Part shown: positions 24,864 through 33,210 of the stretch, piece by piece
Layout of the letters: each line of letters opens with the position of its first letter
Numbering within the stretch: the stretch's first letter is position 1
IMG/VR virus record: IMGVR_UViG_3300030233_000267
Span: 1 to 41,128 of that record
DNA: 41,128 nucleotides
From: a virus
Strand: one strand, 5' to 3'
The notes under the pieces: model-generated
What the model was told of the DNA's origin: nothing
The model's input: only the letters and a program-made list of their open reading frames with translations
Databases searched by the model: none
Made by a program: the position numbers and the translations under genes

Positions 24864-26156
24864 ATGGCCGATGCTCGTTCGCCTCACTATGGCCTGCAGA
24901 TTCCGGACGAAGGAAACCTTACGAGCGAAGAGTTTGTTCGTATCCGGAACATGGTTCTCGCCCTTGAAAGTGTTGTGTTTGGGCTCGACACAGCGTTGGC
25001 CGGAAAGGCTGCAACCGGGCATGACCATGTCATTGCGGGGGTTCAGGGGCTTCAAGATGAACTCACAGCCCTCAGTGATGCCATCTCAGCGCTGCAGTCG
25101 CCCACACTTGCCACCCTCAATGATGTCAACGTCGACAGTGCGGCGGATGGTCAAGTCTTGCTCCGTCTCGGAGCCTCGTGGCAAGCAGCCAAAATCTCTT
25201 CCGCTAACGTCACATTTGGTGCGACCGGGACAGTGGAGGGGCAGCTTAATAGTCTTTCGGTTTCTCTGTCCGGCAAAGCTGCAACCGTTCACACGCACAC
25301 GATCTCGCATGTGACCGGCTTGCAGTCGGCGCTTGACGGAAAGGCGAGCAACGCCGCCGTGAACGCAAAGCTCGACGCGAGCGCGTCTGCGGTCAATGCC
25401 GACAAGGTCGATAACTTGCATGCCAGTTCGTTTGTCCGTTCCGACGCTGACGACACGGTGACGGGGCATACCGAATGGCAGGACGGTAAAGAAATCAGGC
25501 TAGGCGCCAGTGCAGACTTCAGGATGATGCACAACGGGAACCACACTTACTTCACGAACTATACCAACGATCTTTACATTCGCAATCTCGCGCATGGGCG
25601 AGAAATATTTATCGGTGGTGAGAAGAGTAATGGCGTTTACAGGAACATCATCATTGTTCAAGACGGTCTCTATGCCAGGTTTTTCTATGACAACTCAGAG
25701 AAACTGCGAACGGACGGTAGCGGGGTAACCGTTTACGGCCGTCTTCATGCAGACGATATGATTTATGTCGGCAAGAACGGAGGCGGGGACAGCTGGATCC
25801 AATACTATGATGACAACTCGAACACCTGGAGGTTTTTGGGTTGGGACGACAGCGCCAATGCGTTTGTTGCTGAAGAGAACGATGGTGGCACACACAAGCT
25901 CGCTCTTGTCTACGACGGATCGAGTACCAGCAACACGAACTACCCAATCGGGACGATCATCTTCGCAACGGCAGCCGCCATCACCAATCGGAATGCCTCT
26001 CGGGGTGTTTACACCGTTGCTGGGTATAGCCACGGATGGATTGACAGCACGTTCAGCAGCGGGAGCCGTGGATCGCAGCTTACCGGGACGTGGCGCAACT
26101 TTGGGATCATCTCCGCAGGAGGTGGCATGTTTGCTATCTACGTGAGGACCGCCTAA
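24864..26156 (+). CDS. Tail fibre protein
   Basis: 430 aa. Early residues resemble a phage fibre attachment segment (SPHYGLQIPDEGNLTSEEFV). Two collar-type repeats follow: GKAATGHDHVIAGVQGLQDE and GKAATVHTHTISHVTGLQSA (about 49 and 138). Later SADFRMMHNGNHTYF and a distal domain typical of fibre tips appear (GTWRNFGIISAGGGMFAIYV). It probably determines host range. GGAGTT before ATG 24864 is a good ribosome site. The distal half looks more AT-rich than the head genes, as often seen in exchanged fibre tips. Confidence 0.88.
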   Translation: MADARSPHYGLQIPDEGNLTSEEFVRIRNMVLALESVVFGLDTALAGKAATGHDHVIAGVQGLQDELTALSDAISALQSPTLATLNDVNVDSAADGQVLLRLGASWQAAKISSANVTFGATGTVEGQLNSLSVSLSGKAATVHTHTISHVTGLQSALDGKASNAAVNAKLDASASAVNADKVDNLHASSFVRSDADDTVTGHTEWQDGKEIRLGASADFRMMHNGNHTYFTNYTNDLYIRNLAHGREIFIGGEKSNGVYRNIIIVQDGLYARFFYDNSEKLRTDGSGVTVYGRLHADDMIYVGKNGGGDSWIQYYDDNSNTWRFLGWDDSANAFVAEENDGGTHKLALVYDGSSTSNTNYPIGTIIFATAAAITNRNASRGVYTVAGYSHGWIDSTFSSGSRGSQLTGTWRNFGIISAGGGMFAIYVRTA

Positions 26157-26665
26157 TGCAAGCGGAAATTGTCGAATTCCTTGGGTTCGAACGCGGCTGG
26201 GAAACCGACCACACTGAAATGGACATGCAGAAAATCATTGGCATGGCCCATTATGAGGTCGCTTACCCTGACGGCTCGAAGGAAGTGCTATTCACCGGCC
26301 TTCGCCCCGGTGAGAACAATGCGTGGAATGAAAAGGTCATCGCCGCCGCTCAAGGCTGGCGGAACCAGGGAGGCGTAATCGAACCCTACGCTCCTCCGAC
26401 ACAAGATGAGATTCGGGCGGTCATGAAAAACCTGACCGCCCGTCAGTTTCGTCTTGGCTTGCTGCAGGCAGGCCGTTCTCCCGATCAGGTCGAGGCGGCT
26501 ATTGCGGCGATAACGGATGAGGCCGAGCGGAGCAAAGCGAAAATCGAATGGGAGTACGCCTCCGAGTTTCAGCGCCAGCACCCGCTGATCGAGTCGGTAT
26601 CCGCCGCGCTCGGCCTATCCCCCGAAGATGTCGACACGCTCTGGAACGAGGCTTTGACACTATGA
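26156..26665 (+). CDS. Tail-fibre-associated protein
   Basis: 169 aa. The C-terminal half has the helical pattern common in fibre-linked phage proteins: LTARQFRLGLLQAGRSPDQV, then KIEWEYASEFQRQHPLIESV and SAALGLSPEDVDTLW. This resembles DUF4376-like or fibre-assembly proteins. ATG 26156 shares a base with the fibre stop (TAATG), so the two are coupled and the product probably helps fold or attach the fibre. Confidence 0.6.
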   Translation: MQAEIVEFLGFERGWETDHTEMDMQKIIGMAHYEVAYPDGSKEVLFTGLRPGENNAWNEKVIAAAQGWRNQGGVIEPYAPPTQDEIRAVMKNLTARQFRLGLLQAGRSPDQVEAAIAAITDEAERSKAKIEWEYASEFQRQHPLIESVSAALGLSPEDVDTLWNEALTL

Positions 26666-27222
26666 CCGTACTCTTCTTGAAATGGCTCGCGGCCTTGCCG
26701 GTCTTGATGGTTTTCAACCGCATTCGCGGCGGCGGCATGTCAAGTTTCACCGACCGGCTTCCTGGCCGCGCACTCTACTACGTCGCAGCGGTTTTCGGCG
26801 CTTTGACCTCCGCAATTCTCGACCCGCTTCTTGGCGCGTTTGTCGCTCTCGGGATTCTGTTTTGGGGCGCCGCGGGCTGGGGACTTTGGTTCGACCTTCA
26901 CCGGCACGATCATCACCAGGTCGAGGATCCGCGGCGAGACGATCTTTTCGTCAGGATCATGGACGCCGTGAGCTTCAAATCCGATCATGTCGCCTTGTTT
27001 TTGAGGTTGAGCCTCTTTCTGCTGCCGTTGCTTCTCGCGTGGTCTTACGGCACCGGGACGACCTACTGGCTCGCTCTGGCGGCCCTCCCGTTCGGGCTGC
27101 TCGGTGTCGGCGCCTATGAACTGCGCTGGCGGACAAGCTGGGGCAACACTCTTTCCGAAATGCTGATCGGCGCGCTTTGGTGGGGACTCATCCTGACTAT
27201 GGCGCTCTTGAGGGGCTTCTAA
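26662..27222 (+). CDS. Phage integral membrane protein
   Basis: 186 aa with four to five hydrophobic segments (about 3-20, 38-55, 58-75, 112-130, 135-150, 165-183). The loop at about 78-100 is charged and His-rich (DLHRHDHHQVEDPRRDD). ATG 26662 overlaps the preceding stop by 4 nt. Membrane proteins of this kind occur in fibre-end clusters and may act in exclusion or host-surface change, but no family is recognised. A strong terminator follows. Confidence 0.6.
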   Translation: MTVLFLKWLAALPVLMVFNRIRGGGMSSFTDRLPGRALYYVAAVFGALTSAILDPLLGAFVALGILFWGAAGWGLWFDLHRHDHHQVEDPRRDDLFVRIMDAVSFKSDHVALFLRLSLFLLPLLLAWSYGTGTTYWLALAALPFGLLGVGAYELRWRTSWGNTLSEMLIGALWWGLILTMALLRGF

Positions 27223-27269
27223 CCACGCATCGCAGGTCTTCCTGCAGGACGATTCAAACCAAACCGATG

Positions 27270-27292
27270 ACCGCCTGACAGGCGGTTTTTTT
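27270..27292 (+). terminator. Rho-independent terminator before sheath
   Basis: ACCGCCT (27270-27276) pairs with AGGCGGT (27280-27286) across a 3-nt loop, with a seven-T run from 27286 to 27292. It separates the baseplate/fibre block from the sheath/tube block. It is followed by ATGCCC and then the ribosome site of the sheath gene, a layout repeated at 35344. Confidence 0.85.
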
Positions 27293-27321
27293 ATGCCCGC
27301 AGCCAGGCAAGGAGACAGACA

Positions 27322-28557
27322 ATGACTGCACCCACTTTCGGAATGAGTTTCACCCGGCCGGATGACGAGATCGTTCCGGCGCTTGGCGCGGACTTCTCGC
27401 ATGTCCTGGTGATCGAAACCTCGGAAGATGCTTCGGTTGCCGACTTCCCGGAAGGCGAACCCGTTCGCTTCTCCACGAGCGATGCCGCCAAGGTCAACGC
27501 TCTTGGGACAGGGCTGCTTGCCGATGCCGTGAACGGTATCCACGACCAGCTAAATGACCTCAACGCCGGGGCCGATGTGACTGTCGTTCGCGTTGCCGAG
27601 GGCGTCGATACCGCCACAACGGCCGCGTCGATCGCCGCGATCGTGGACGACATCGCCAGCATTCCCTCCAAGGTCAACAAAACGCCGCGTATCGTTGTGG
27701 CGGGCCGCACCGCCTGGCGTCCGGATCTCGAAACCACCAATCCGGTCGTGGCTGCGCTCGAAGCCAATCTCGGCAAGATCCTGGCGGTTGCTCCGGTCGA
27801 TGTGGACGATACCTCGGCGGCCAATGCCATCGACGCCCGCGAATCCATGTCTTCCGAGCGCCTCATGCCGATCGGCGTTGCTGCCCGCATCTGGGACGGT
27901 GCGCAGGTCGTGACACGGCCGATGGCACCGCGTGTCGCCGGCCTGATGATCCGGATCGACAACCAGGTTGGCGGCGGCAAGCCTTTCCACCCCTTCGCGA
28001 ACCGGTCCCTTTACGGTCTTGCCGGCATCTCCCGGAAGATCCCATTCTCGACGCTCGACGGCTCCACGGAGGGCCAGCAGCTGCTGGCGGCCAATGTCGC
28101 TATCGTGGCCGAAGGCGAGACCGGTGTTGACGGCGCGGTGGCCGATGGCGGGTATCGTTTCATCGGCACCGACAACGCACAGACGGGCGAACTCTGGGAG
28201 CAAATGCATCAGGTGCGCGGCACCGACTACATCATCACGCAGATCATCAAAATCACGAACGAGTTCCTCGGGCGGCGCATCCAGCCGGACACGGTCGAGG
28301 CCTGGATCAACTCCATCCATTTCGCGCTGCGGGACCATGTCAACCAGGGCAATATCCTTGGCTATTCGCCGAAGAACGAAATGTTCAAAGCCAGCCAGAA
28401 CAGCCCTGAACAGATCCGGCTCGGCACGCTGAAACTGGATATCGGTATTGAGCCGTGCCCGGTCTTCAAACTGGCCCAGCACGAGATCCGCCGCTGGCGC
28501 CCGGCTGTAGACGGTCTGGTGCAGGAGATCGTCGCGAGGCTTTCGAACGACAGCTGA
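27322..28557 (+). CDS. Tail sheath protein (P2 FI-like)
   Basis: 411 aa, standard P2 FI size. It begins TFGMSFTRPDDEIVPALGAD; an ADFSHVLVIETSEDAS strand-turn segment follows. The contractile core includes VAGLMIRIDNQVGGGKPFHP with NRSLYGLAGISR and ends GIEPCPVFKLAQHEIRRW. The sheath surrounds the tail tube and shortens during injection, so this phage is a myovirus. AAGGAGACAGACA precedes ATG 27322. Confidence 0.93.
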   Translation: MTAPTFGMSFTRPDDEIVPALGADFSHVLVIETSEDASVADFPEGEPVRFSTSDAAKVNALGTGLLADAVNGIHDQLNDLNAGADVTVVRVAEGVDTATTAASIAAIVDDIASIPSKVNKTPRIVVAGRTAWRPDLETTNPVVAALEANLGKILAVAPVDVDDTSAANAIDARESMSSERLMPIGVAARIWDGAQVVTRPMAPRVAGLMIRIDNQVGGGKPFHPFANRSLYGLAGISRKIPFSTLDGSTEGQQLLAANVAIVAEGETGVDGAVADGGYRFIGTDNAQTGELWEQMHQVRGTDYIITQIIKITNEFLGRRIQPDTVEAWINSIHFALRDHVNQGNILGYSPKNEMFKASQNSPEQIRLGTLKLDIGIEPCPVFKLAQHEIRRWRPAVDGLVQEIVARLSNDS

Positions 28558-28607
28558 CCCGTCGCCAAACCCGGCAATCAACTGACTAAGACAATCAGGA
28601 TCTGATC

Positions 28608-29120
28608 ATGCAGACGCTTTACATGCTGACCGCCGTGGATGTCCGCCGCGCGGAAAAAGAAGGCACGTCGCGGGCAACCACCATCTCGAAACTGACCATT
28701 CCGCCGATCAAGTTCATGACCGCCGGGCACAACCCCGGCGGCAGTGTCATGGCAACGGATTTCAGCCTGCCGCGCATCGAGGCTCTGGAGCCCAAGTTCA
28801 TGGTAAAGGGCCTGGATACCGACATCTTCGGCGGCCTCGGGGAGCGTGACCGTTGGGTTTTTGCGGGCGCTTACAAGGACAAGAGAACCGGGCTTGACGT
28901 TCCGGGGCGGGCGGTCATCGAAGGGGCGATCACCCAATGGGAACCGGATGAGAGCGACCCGGCAGACTTCCAGGGCTGCAATCACTCTCTGACGGAGGTT
29001 ACCCATTTCGAGCTGACGCTCGACGGCAAGGAGCTTTTCTACATCGACTTCTGGGAACGCATTCTGCGCCGTGACGGCGAGGATCTTTTCGCGGGTGTGC
29101 GCGGCGCGCTCGGCTCGTAA
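28608..29120 (+). CDS. Major tail tube protein (P2 FII-like)
   Basis: 170 aa. TLYMLTAVDVRRAEKEGTSR opens the chain; LTIPPIKFMTAGHNPGGSVM and FSLPRIEALEPKFMVKGLDT correspond to the conserved first half of P2 FII. The tail ends LDGKELFYIDFWERILRRDG. It stacks as hexamers to form the inner tube inside the sheath. It directly follows the sheath gene as in P2. Confidence 0.92.
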   Translation: MQTLYMLTAVDVRRAEKEGTSRATTISKLTIPPIKFMTAGHNPGGSVMATDFSLPRIEALEPKFMVKGLDTDIFGGLGERDRWVFAGAYKDKRTGLDVPGRAVIEGAITQWEPDESDPADFQGCNHSLTEVTHFELTLDGKELFYIDFWERILRRDGEDLFAGVRGALGS

Positions 29121-29170
29121 ACGCCCGCAATCTGAAAACCGCGTTCGAATTTCAACAAGGATCAACTCAC

Positions 29171-29527
29171 ATGAAGAACCAGGTCACTATCACACTGGAA
29201 GAGCCGGTCACGCACGGCGAAACCACCCACGACACCATCGTGTTTTCGCGCAAGCGAAAGGTTCGCGATCTTCTCGCGGCCGACACCGTCAGGGGCCAGC
29301 GCAACAAGGTGTCTGCTGTTTATGCCTCCATGGCCGATGTTCCGCTGGACGTCATCCTGGACCTGGACGCGGATGCCTATGAAGAGCTTGAGGCCAAGGT
29401 GGAACCTCTTATGGGAAAGTCATGGTCTCAAGTGAAGCTGGACTTCATGGCGGAAGACGCGATGAGCGAGACGATGTCGAGCGAAGTGCGGGCGGAGATG
29501 AAGCGCCGGGCCAAAGCTTCGGACTGA
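29171..29527 (+). CDS. Tail assembly chaperone E
   Basis: 118 aa. The layout matches the phage tail assembly protein family (P2 gpE, Mu gp41 relatives): ITLEEPVTHGETTHDTIVFS, KRKVRDLLAADTVRGQ and DLDADAYEELEAKVEPLMGK. It chaperones the tape measure protein while the tube is built. A GGGAAAG slippery sequence at 29413-29419 is in the right phase to shift a share of ribosomes to the -1 frame, giving an E+E' fusion of about 173 aa. Its stop overlaps the E' start (TGATG). Confidence 0.82.
   Translation: MKNQVTITLEEPVTHGETTHDTIVFSRKRKVRDLLAADTVRGQRNKVSAVYASMADVPLDVILDLDADAYEELEAKVEPLMGKSWSQVKLDFMAEDAMSETMSSEVRAEMKRRAKASD
29413..29419 (+). promoter_or_regulatory. Programmed -1 frameshift site GGGAAAG
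   Basis: The heptamer G GGA AAG is in the zero frame of gene E (codons ATG-GGA-AAG). Both tRNAs can re-pair after slipping back one base (GGA to GGG, AAG to AAA). It is the same heptamer that lambda uses for its gpG/gpG-T frameshift. The -1 frame is then open without interruption to 29691, through the E' gene. The site lies 108 nt before the E stop. Confidence 0.75.
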
Positions 29528-29691
29528 TGGTCGCGCAGATCGCGCGCTATCTGCACCAGTCGATCACCGAGATCGAAGACTGGGACGTGCCCTCGCTGTT
29601 CCGGTACTTCCATCACATGGAAGAGGCCATGCAGCGAGAGGCGGAAGCAAAGAGGCCGCCGGGGGGGCGGTTCAGGTTGAGCGCTAAATGA
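29527..29691 (+). CDS. Tail chaperone extension E' (GpE-like)
   Basis: 54 aa when started at ATG 29527; the same frame is open from 29419 and is reached by frameshifting. IARYLHQSITEIEDWDVPSL followed by FRYFHHMEEAMQREAEA resembles the short GpE/E' products of P2-like phages, where Trp- and Leu-rich helices bind the tape measure protein. The fused form would carry both E and E' parts. It lies directly upstream of the accessory insertion that separates it from the tape measure gene. Confidence 0.75.
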   Translation: MVAQIARYLHQSITEIEDWDVPSLFRYFHHMEEAMQREAEAKRPPGGRFRLSAK

Positions 29692-29815
29692 CACCCTAAG
29701 CACGATGCTCGAGTGATTGGATCATGAAATGGTAGAGATTGGTTTGTCTCCAGAACATCACCAGCTCCCCGATGAACAAGAAGGGGAGCAGTTGCGGATA
29801 GGGGGGCATCCTACG

Positions 29816-30607
29816 CTAAGGATTGGATCGGTCGATGTTGTGGATCGCGTCAGCGAGTTTGAGCAAATCGGCAGCGTAGAAGCCTGCCGCATTGATGCAG
29901 TTTGTCTCAAGCATCTTGAGGCCAGTTTCCGTGCGGCAGACGTCCATGACATATGCGCGGGCGTATCTAGGGTTCAATTTGACCAACCGCTCTGCAAATT
30001 CAGCGGCGTCTTGATCAATCTCAGGCCGGTAGACGACGCGTGCCCCTTCCTTATAGAGCGAATAGGTGCGGATAACGTCGTTCACAATCCATATTCGCCA
30101 CTCCTTAAATATGCGCGTGGGCTGCGTCAGCATGAGCTCGGTATCGTGACGCAATGACCCTTTCGGGATCTCGTCCTCTTCAAGGGCTAATACGCGCTCT
30201 GCCAAATCGGCGATTTCGGAAGTATAGCGTACCTTGCCAGGTTCCTCTTTGCTGTCGTCAACCGGACGCATGAACCACTGGCGTTCCTCTTTCGGGAGAT
30301 GGTCAGGGATGCCTCTTAAAGAGAGAAACAAAGAATCAGCACCGTTCAGGAGATATGGATGCCATGGTTTCTCATGGACGAATGGCCGGATCTTGAAAAC
30401 GCCTGGGCTTAGGCCTTCTCGCCGCGCATATCGCCATAGTGTATAAGAGCCAAACAAGACCACGGCATCTCGGTCATCAATCACAGGTTCAGGCTGAAGT
30501 TCACCGACGAATGGAACAACTTTGTGCCAGGTGTACGGGATGCCAAGGCGGTCCAAGGCACCTGCCAGTTTCTCAGTGTCCTCAAAGTGCTGCAAAATCC
30601 ACTGCAT
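29816..30607 (-). CDS. ATP-grasp domain protein (moron)
   Basis: 263 aa, antisense to the tail operon. It reads as an ATP-grasp enzyme, DUF4343-like. The N-terminal MQWILQHFEDTEKLAGALDR and LGIPYTWHKVVPF form a pre-ATP-grasp domain, and FGSYTLWRYARREG and RPVDDSKEEPGKVRY follow. Late segments KEWRIWIVNDVIRTYSLYK, VVYRPEID and MLETNCINAAGFY supply the expected ATP and Mg-binding Glu/Asn residues. ATP-grasp enzymes ligate a carboxylate to an amine or thiol; the substrate here is unknown. The start ATG 30607 lies 1 nt after the stop of a small HTH gene, so the two form a coupled pair. It is more AT-rich than the flanking tail genes. Confidence 0.75.
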   Translation of the reverse strand: MQWILQHFEDTEKLAGALDRLGIPYTWHKVVPFVGELQPEPVIDDRDAVVLFGSYTLWRYARREGLSPGVFKIRPFVHEKPWHPYLLNGADSLFLSLRGIPDHLPKEERQWFMRPVDDSKEEPGKVRYTSEIADLAERVLALEEDEIPKGSLRHDTELMLTQPTRIFKEWRIWIVNDVIRTYSLYKEGARVVYRPEIDQDAAEFAERLVKLNPRYARAYVMDVCRTETGLKMLETNCINAAGFYAADLLKLADAIHNIDRSNP

Positions 30608-30608
30608 T

Positions 30609-30776
30609 TCATGCGCTCGTTTTAACAATGGCGCGCAGGATGTTTTTTGAGATGCCAAGCTCGCGGGCGTTCCAACGATAGCTGCGACCTTCATCCACAA
30701 ACTTCAAGACCTTCGGCGCGTGCCGGTCTGATTTAGGCCGCTCACCCGCTTGCCGGTCCATCTTTTTGAAATTCAT
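30609..30776 (-). CDS. Small HTH protein, resolvase-tail-like
   Basis: 55 aa beginning MNFKKMDRQAGERPKSDRHA. The second half, SYRWNARELGISKNILRAIV, is a helix-turn-helix close to the C-terminal DNA-binding domain of serine resolvases/invertases, but the catalytic domain is absent. A clear GGAG lies 6 nt before ATG 30776 and the stop is 1 nt from the ATP-grasp start, so it may be a functional small regulator, not debris. The alternative is a resolvase remnant left by insertion of the cassette. Confidence 0.55.
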   Translation of the reverse strand: MNFKKMDRQAGERPKSDRHAPKVLKFVDEGRSYRWNARELGISKNILRAIVKTSA

Positions 30777-30835
30777 CAAAAACTCCAATGCATTCACCCG
30801 CCCACAAGCGGCTATGCAATCAGAGGTGTGAATCC

Positions 30836-33202
30836 TTGGCAACCCTCACGTCGCAATTAATCGTCTCGATGATCGAGCGGGTGTCCCGCCCGGCCCAGGC
30901 CGTCAGCCGATCTCTGACGCAGATGAAGCTCAGGGTCGATGCCAATGCACGGGCGATGGACGCCATGCGCGGGCGGATGCTCGACGCCGCCGGTATGGGC
31001 TATGTGCTCGCCAAGGCGATCAGCGCGCCGATCAATGCCGCGCGTGAATTCGAAAACGTGATGGCGGATGTCAACAAGGTGGTCGATTTCGACACGCCGG
31101 ACGGGCTCAAGCAGATGAGCGCGGACATCCTGGCGCTGAGCCGGGAAATCCCGGTGGCCGCCACCGGCATTGCCGAGATCGTCGCCGCGGCCGGCCAGGC
31201 CGGCATGGTCGGTGACGAGTTGCTCGACTTTGCCGAACTGGCCGCCAAGGTTGGGGTGGCGTTTGATCTCTCGGCCGATCAGACCGGGGAAAGCCTTGCC
31301 AAGATCAAGACCGCCCTTGGTTTGACGGTTGAGCAAACCGGCGAACTGGCCGACGTCCTGAACCACTTGTCCAACACGTCGGCATCGTCCGCCTCGGACC
31401 TGCTCGACTTCATGCGCCGTGTCGGTTCGGCCGGCACAGCTATGGGCTTTTCCGCGCGCGAGACCGCGGCTATCGGTTCTGCAATGGTGGCGGCCGGCGC
31501 GCAGGCGGACGTGGCAGCGACCAGCTTCCGCAATGTCGCAAAGGCTCTGGCCCGCGGGGACTCAGCCACGAAACGTCAACGGGAAGCCTACAGCAAGCTC
31601 GGCCTTTCGGCGACGGATGTCGCCAAGCGGCTCCAGGAGGACGCAGTCGGAACCCTGACCGACGTGATCAAACGCATCCGTGCGATGCCGAAAGAGCTTC
31701 AGGCCTCAACCATTTCCGATCTCTTCGGGGACGAGGCGCGGGCGATTATGCCCTTGATCGAAAACGCTGAGCTTCTGTCCGGCGCGCTCGGCGAGGTTGC
31801 GAGCGAGACCAACTATCTCGGTTCCGCTCAGAAGGAATTCGAAGTCCGGTCCCAGACTTTCAACGCGAGACTGCAAAGTTTCCAGAACCGGCTCAACGAA
31901 CTGGCGATCGTGGTCGGCAATGCCTTGCTGCCGGCACTGACTGACATCATGGAAGCGATCATGCCCGTGATCAGCAAGGTTGCGGAACTGGCCGAAGCTT
32001 ATCCGGAAGTGACTGCCGCTGTGGTTGGAACGACGGCGGCACTTGTTGCCCTCAACGTCGCTGCTATTGCCACGAGGTTCGCATTCCTGTTCATGAAAGG
32101 CGGGGTGCTGAACGCCGCGCTCTTTATCGCGCGTGGCGCGGATCTGATCGTTGCGGCCACCAAGCGCCTACGCCTGGCGGTCCTTGCGGCGGGTATGCTG
32201 GGGGCCGCGTCTGGCGGCAGCACGATCTTCGCAGTTCTGGCAACGGCAGCGACGGCGGCGGCCGCAACGATCAAGGCGGCAGCCGTTGCGATCGGCGGAG
32301 CCATTCTCGGGATCTCGTGGCCGATCGCGGCCGTTATTGCGGCTGTCGCGGCGCTCGGGATCGCTGTCTATCGCTATTGGGAGCCGATCAGGGAATTCAC
32401 GCTCGGTTTTGCGGAGGCCGTTGGTGCCGGTCTCGCTGATGCGATGGCGGTCATCACCGGCTTTGCGGCCGACCTCACGACAAAAGCCGCCAAATGGGCA
32501 ACAGACAAGCTGATCGATATCGGCACCATGCTTGGGCTGGATGAGGGGGAGATCCGTGCCGCGCTGGACAGGGCAAAGGCGATTGTGTCGCAAACGATAG
32601 AAGCCATCGCCGATACGGTTCTGGCTCTTCCGGGGATGGTCGGAGACTGGATCTCCGACATCTTCACGATGAACGATTACTCGACGGAGGCGGAGGCCGA
32701 ATTCCGGGATGCCGGAAGAAGGGCGGGGCAGGCTTTGGTCGATGCGATCAAGGACGCCTTTGGCGCGCTCTGGGAATTCCTCAGGACGATACCGGATCGC
32801 ATCGTTAGTGCGATCGGTCGAGTCAATTTGTCAGACATGCTTGGCCTTCCGTCTTGGGCAGGCGGTTCGGACGCACCAGCGCCAGCACCGCAAGCGAGGG
32901 TCGAAGGCGCCCGTGCCCTTGGTGGGCCGGTGGTCGCCGGCCGCACCTATGAGACTGTTGAAAAGGGGTCCGAGCTTTTCACGCCCGATCGGAACGGCTT
33001 CATTCACAGCGCGTCCGCTACAAAGCGGATCCTGGCAGGGGCAGGCGAAGCTCAAAATGCGCCGAGCCAGATGTCGGTCACCTTCGGTGACATCCATGTC
33101 CATGGGGTTCAGGACGCAAAGACCATCGCAAATCAGATCGGCGATGAAATTGAGAGCCGTCTTGCCGGTCTGCAATCGGACACCGGCTGGTCGGTGGCGT
33201 AG
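30836..33202 (+). CDS. Tail tape measure protein
   Basis: 788 aa from TTG 30836. The start TLTSQLIVSMIERVSRPAQA is the usual beginning of P2-type tape measure proteins, and AGAGGTG lies 8 nt upstream, so TTG is preferred to an ATG at 30788 that lies in flanking sequence. A helical N-terminal half contains ISAPINAAREFENVMADVNK. Hydrophobic helices lie at about 391-415 and 450-515, with a Gly/Pro-rich C-terminal region after about 680. It sets tail length and probably inserts in the inner membrane at injection. In P2 it directly follows E+E'; here an ATP-grasp cassette intervenes. Confidence 0.88.
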   Translation: MATLTSQLIVSMIERVSRPAQAVSRSLTQMKLRVDANARAMDAMRGRMLDAAGMGYVLAKAISAPINAAREFENVMADVNKVVDFDTPDGLKQMSADILALSREIPVAATGIAEIVAAAGQAGMVGDELLDFAELAAKVGVAFDLSADQTGESLAKIKTALGLTVEQTGELADVLNHLSNTSASSASDLLDFMRRVGSAGTAMGFSARETAAIGSAMVAAGAQADVAATSFRNVAKALARGDSATKRQREAYSKLGLSATDVAKRLQEDAVGTLTDVIKRIRAMPKELQASTISDLFGDEARAIMPLIENAELLSGALGEVASETNYLGSAQKEFEVRSQTFNARLQSFQNRLNELAIVVGNALLPALTDIMEAIMPVISKVAELAEAYPEVTAAVVGTTAALVALNVAAIATRFAFLFMKGGVLNAALFIARGADLIVAATKRLRLAVLAAGMLGAASGGSTIFAVLATAATAAAATIKAAAVAIGGAILGISWPIAAVIAAVAALGIAVYRYWEPIREFTLGFAEAVGAGLADAMAVITGFAADLTTKAAKWATDKLIDIGTMLGLDEGEIRAALDRAKAIVSQTIEAIADTVLALPGMVGDWISDIFTMNDYSTEAEAEFRDAGRRAGQALVDAIKDAFGALWEFLRTIPDRIVSAIGRVNLSDMLGLPSWAGGSDAPAPAPQARVEGARALGGPVVAGRTYETVEKGSELFTPDRNGFIHSASATKRILAGAGEAQNAPSQMSVTFGDIHVHGVQDAKTIANQIGDEIESRLAGLQSDTGWSVA

Positions 33203-33210
33203 GAGGACGC

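Noticed and set aside
29764-29789. Terminator for the ATP-grasp gene
   Set aside because: GCTCCCC/GGGGAGC form a stem 26 bp beyond the stop on the minus strand, but no T-run follows it in that direction.
29717-30157. Plus-strand gene beyond E'
   Set aside because: Most of it is antisense to the ATP-grasp gene, with no motif; the conserved METN and RPEID segments lie on the minus strand.
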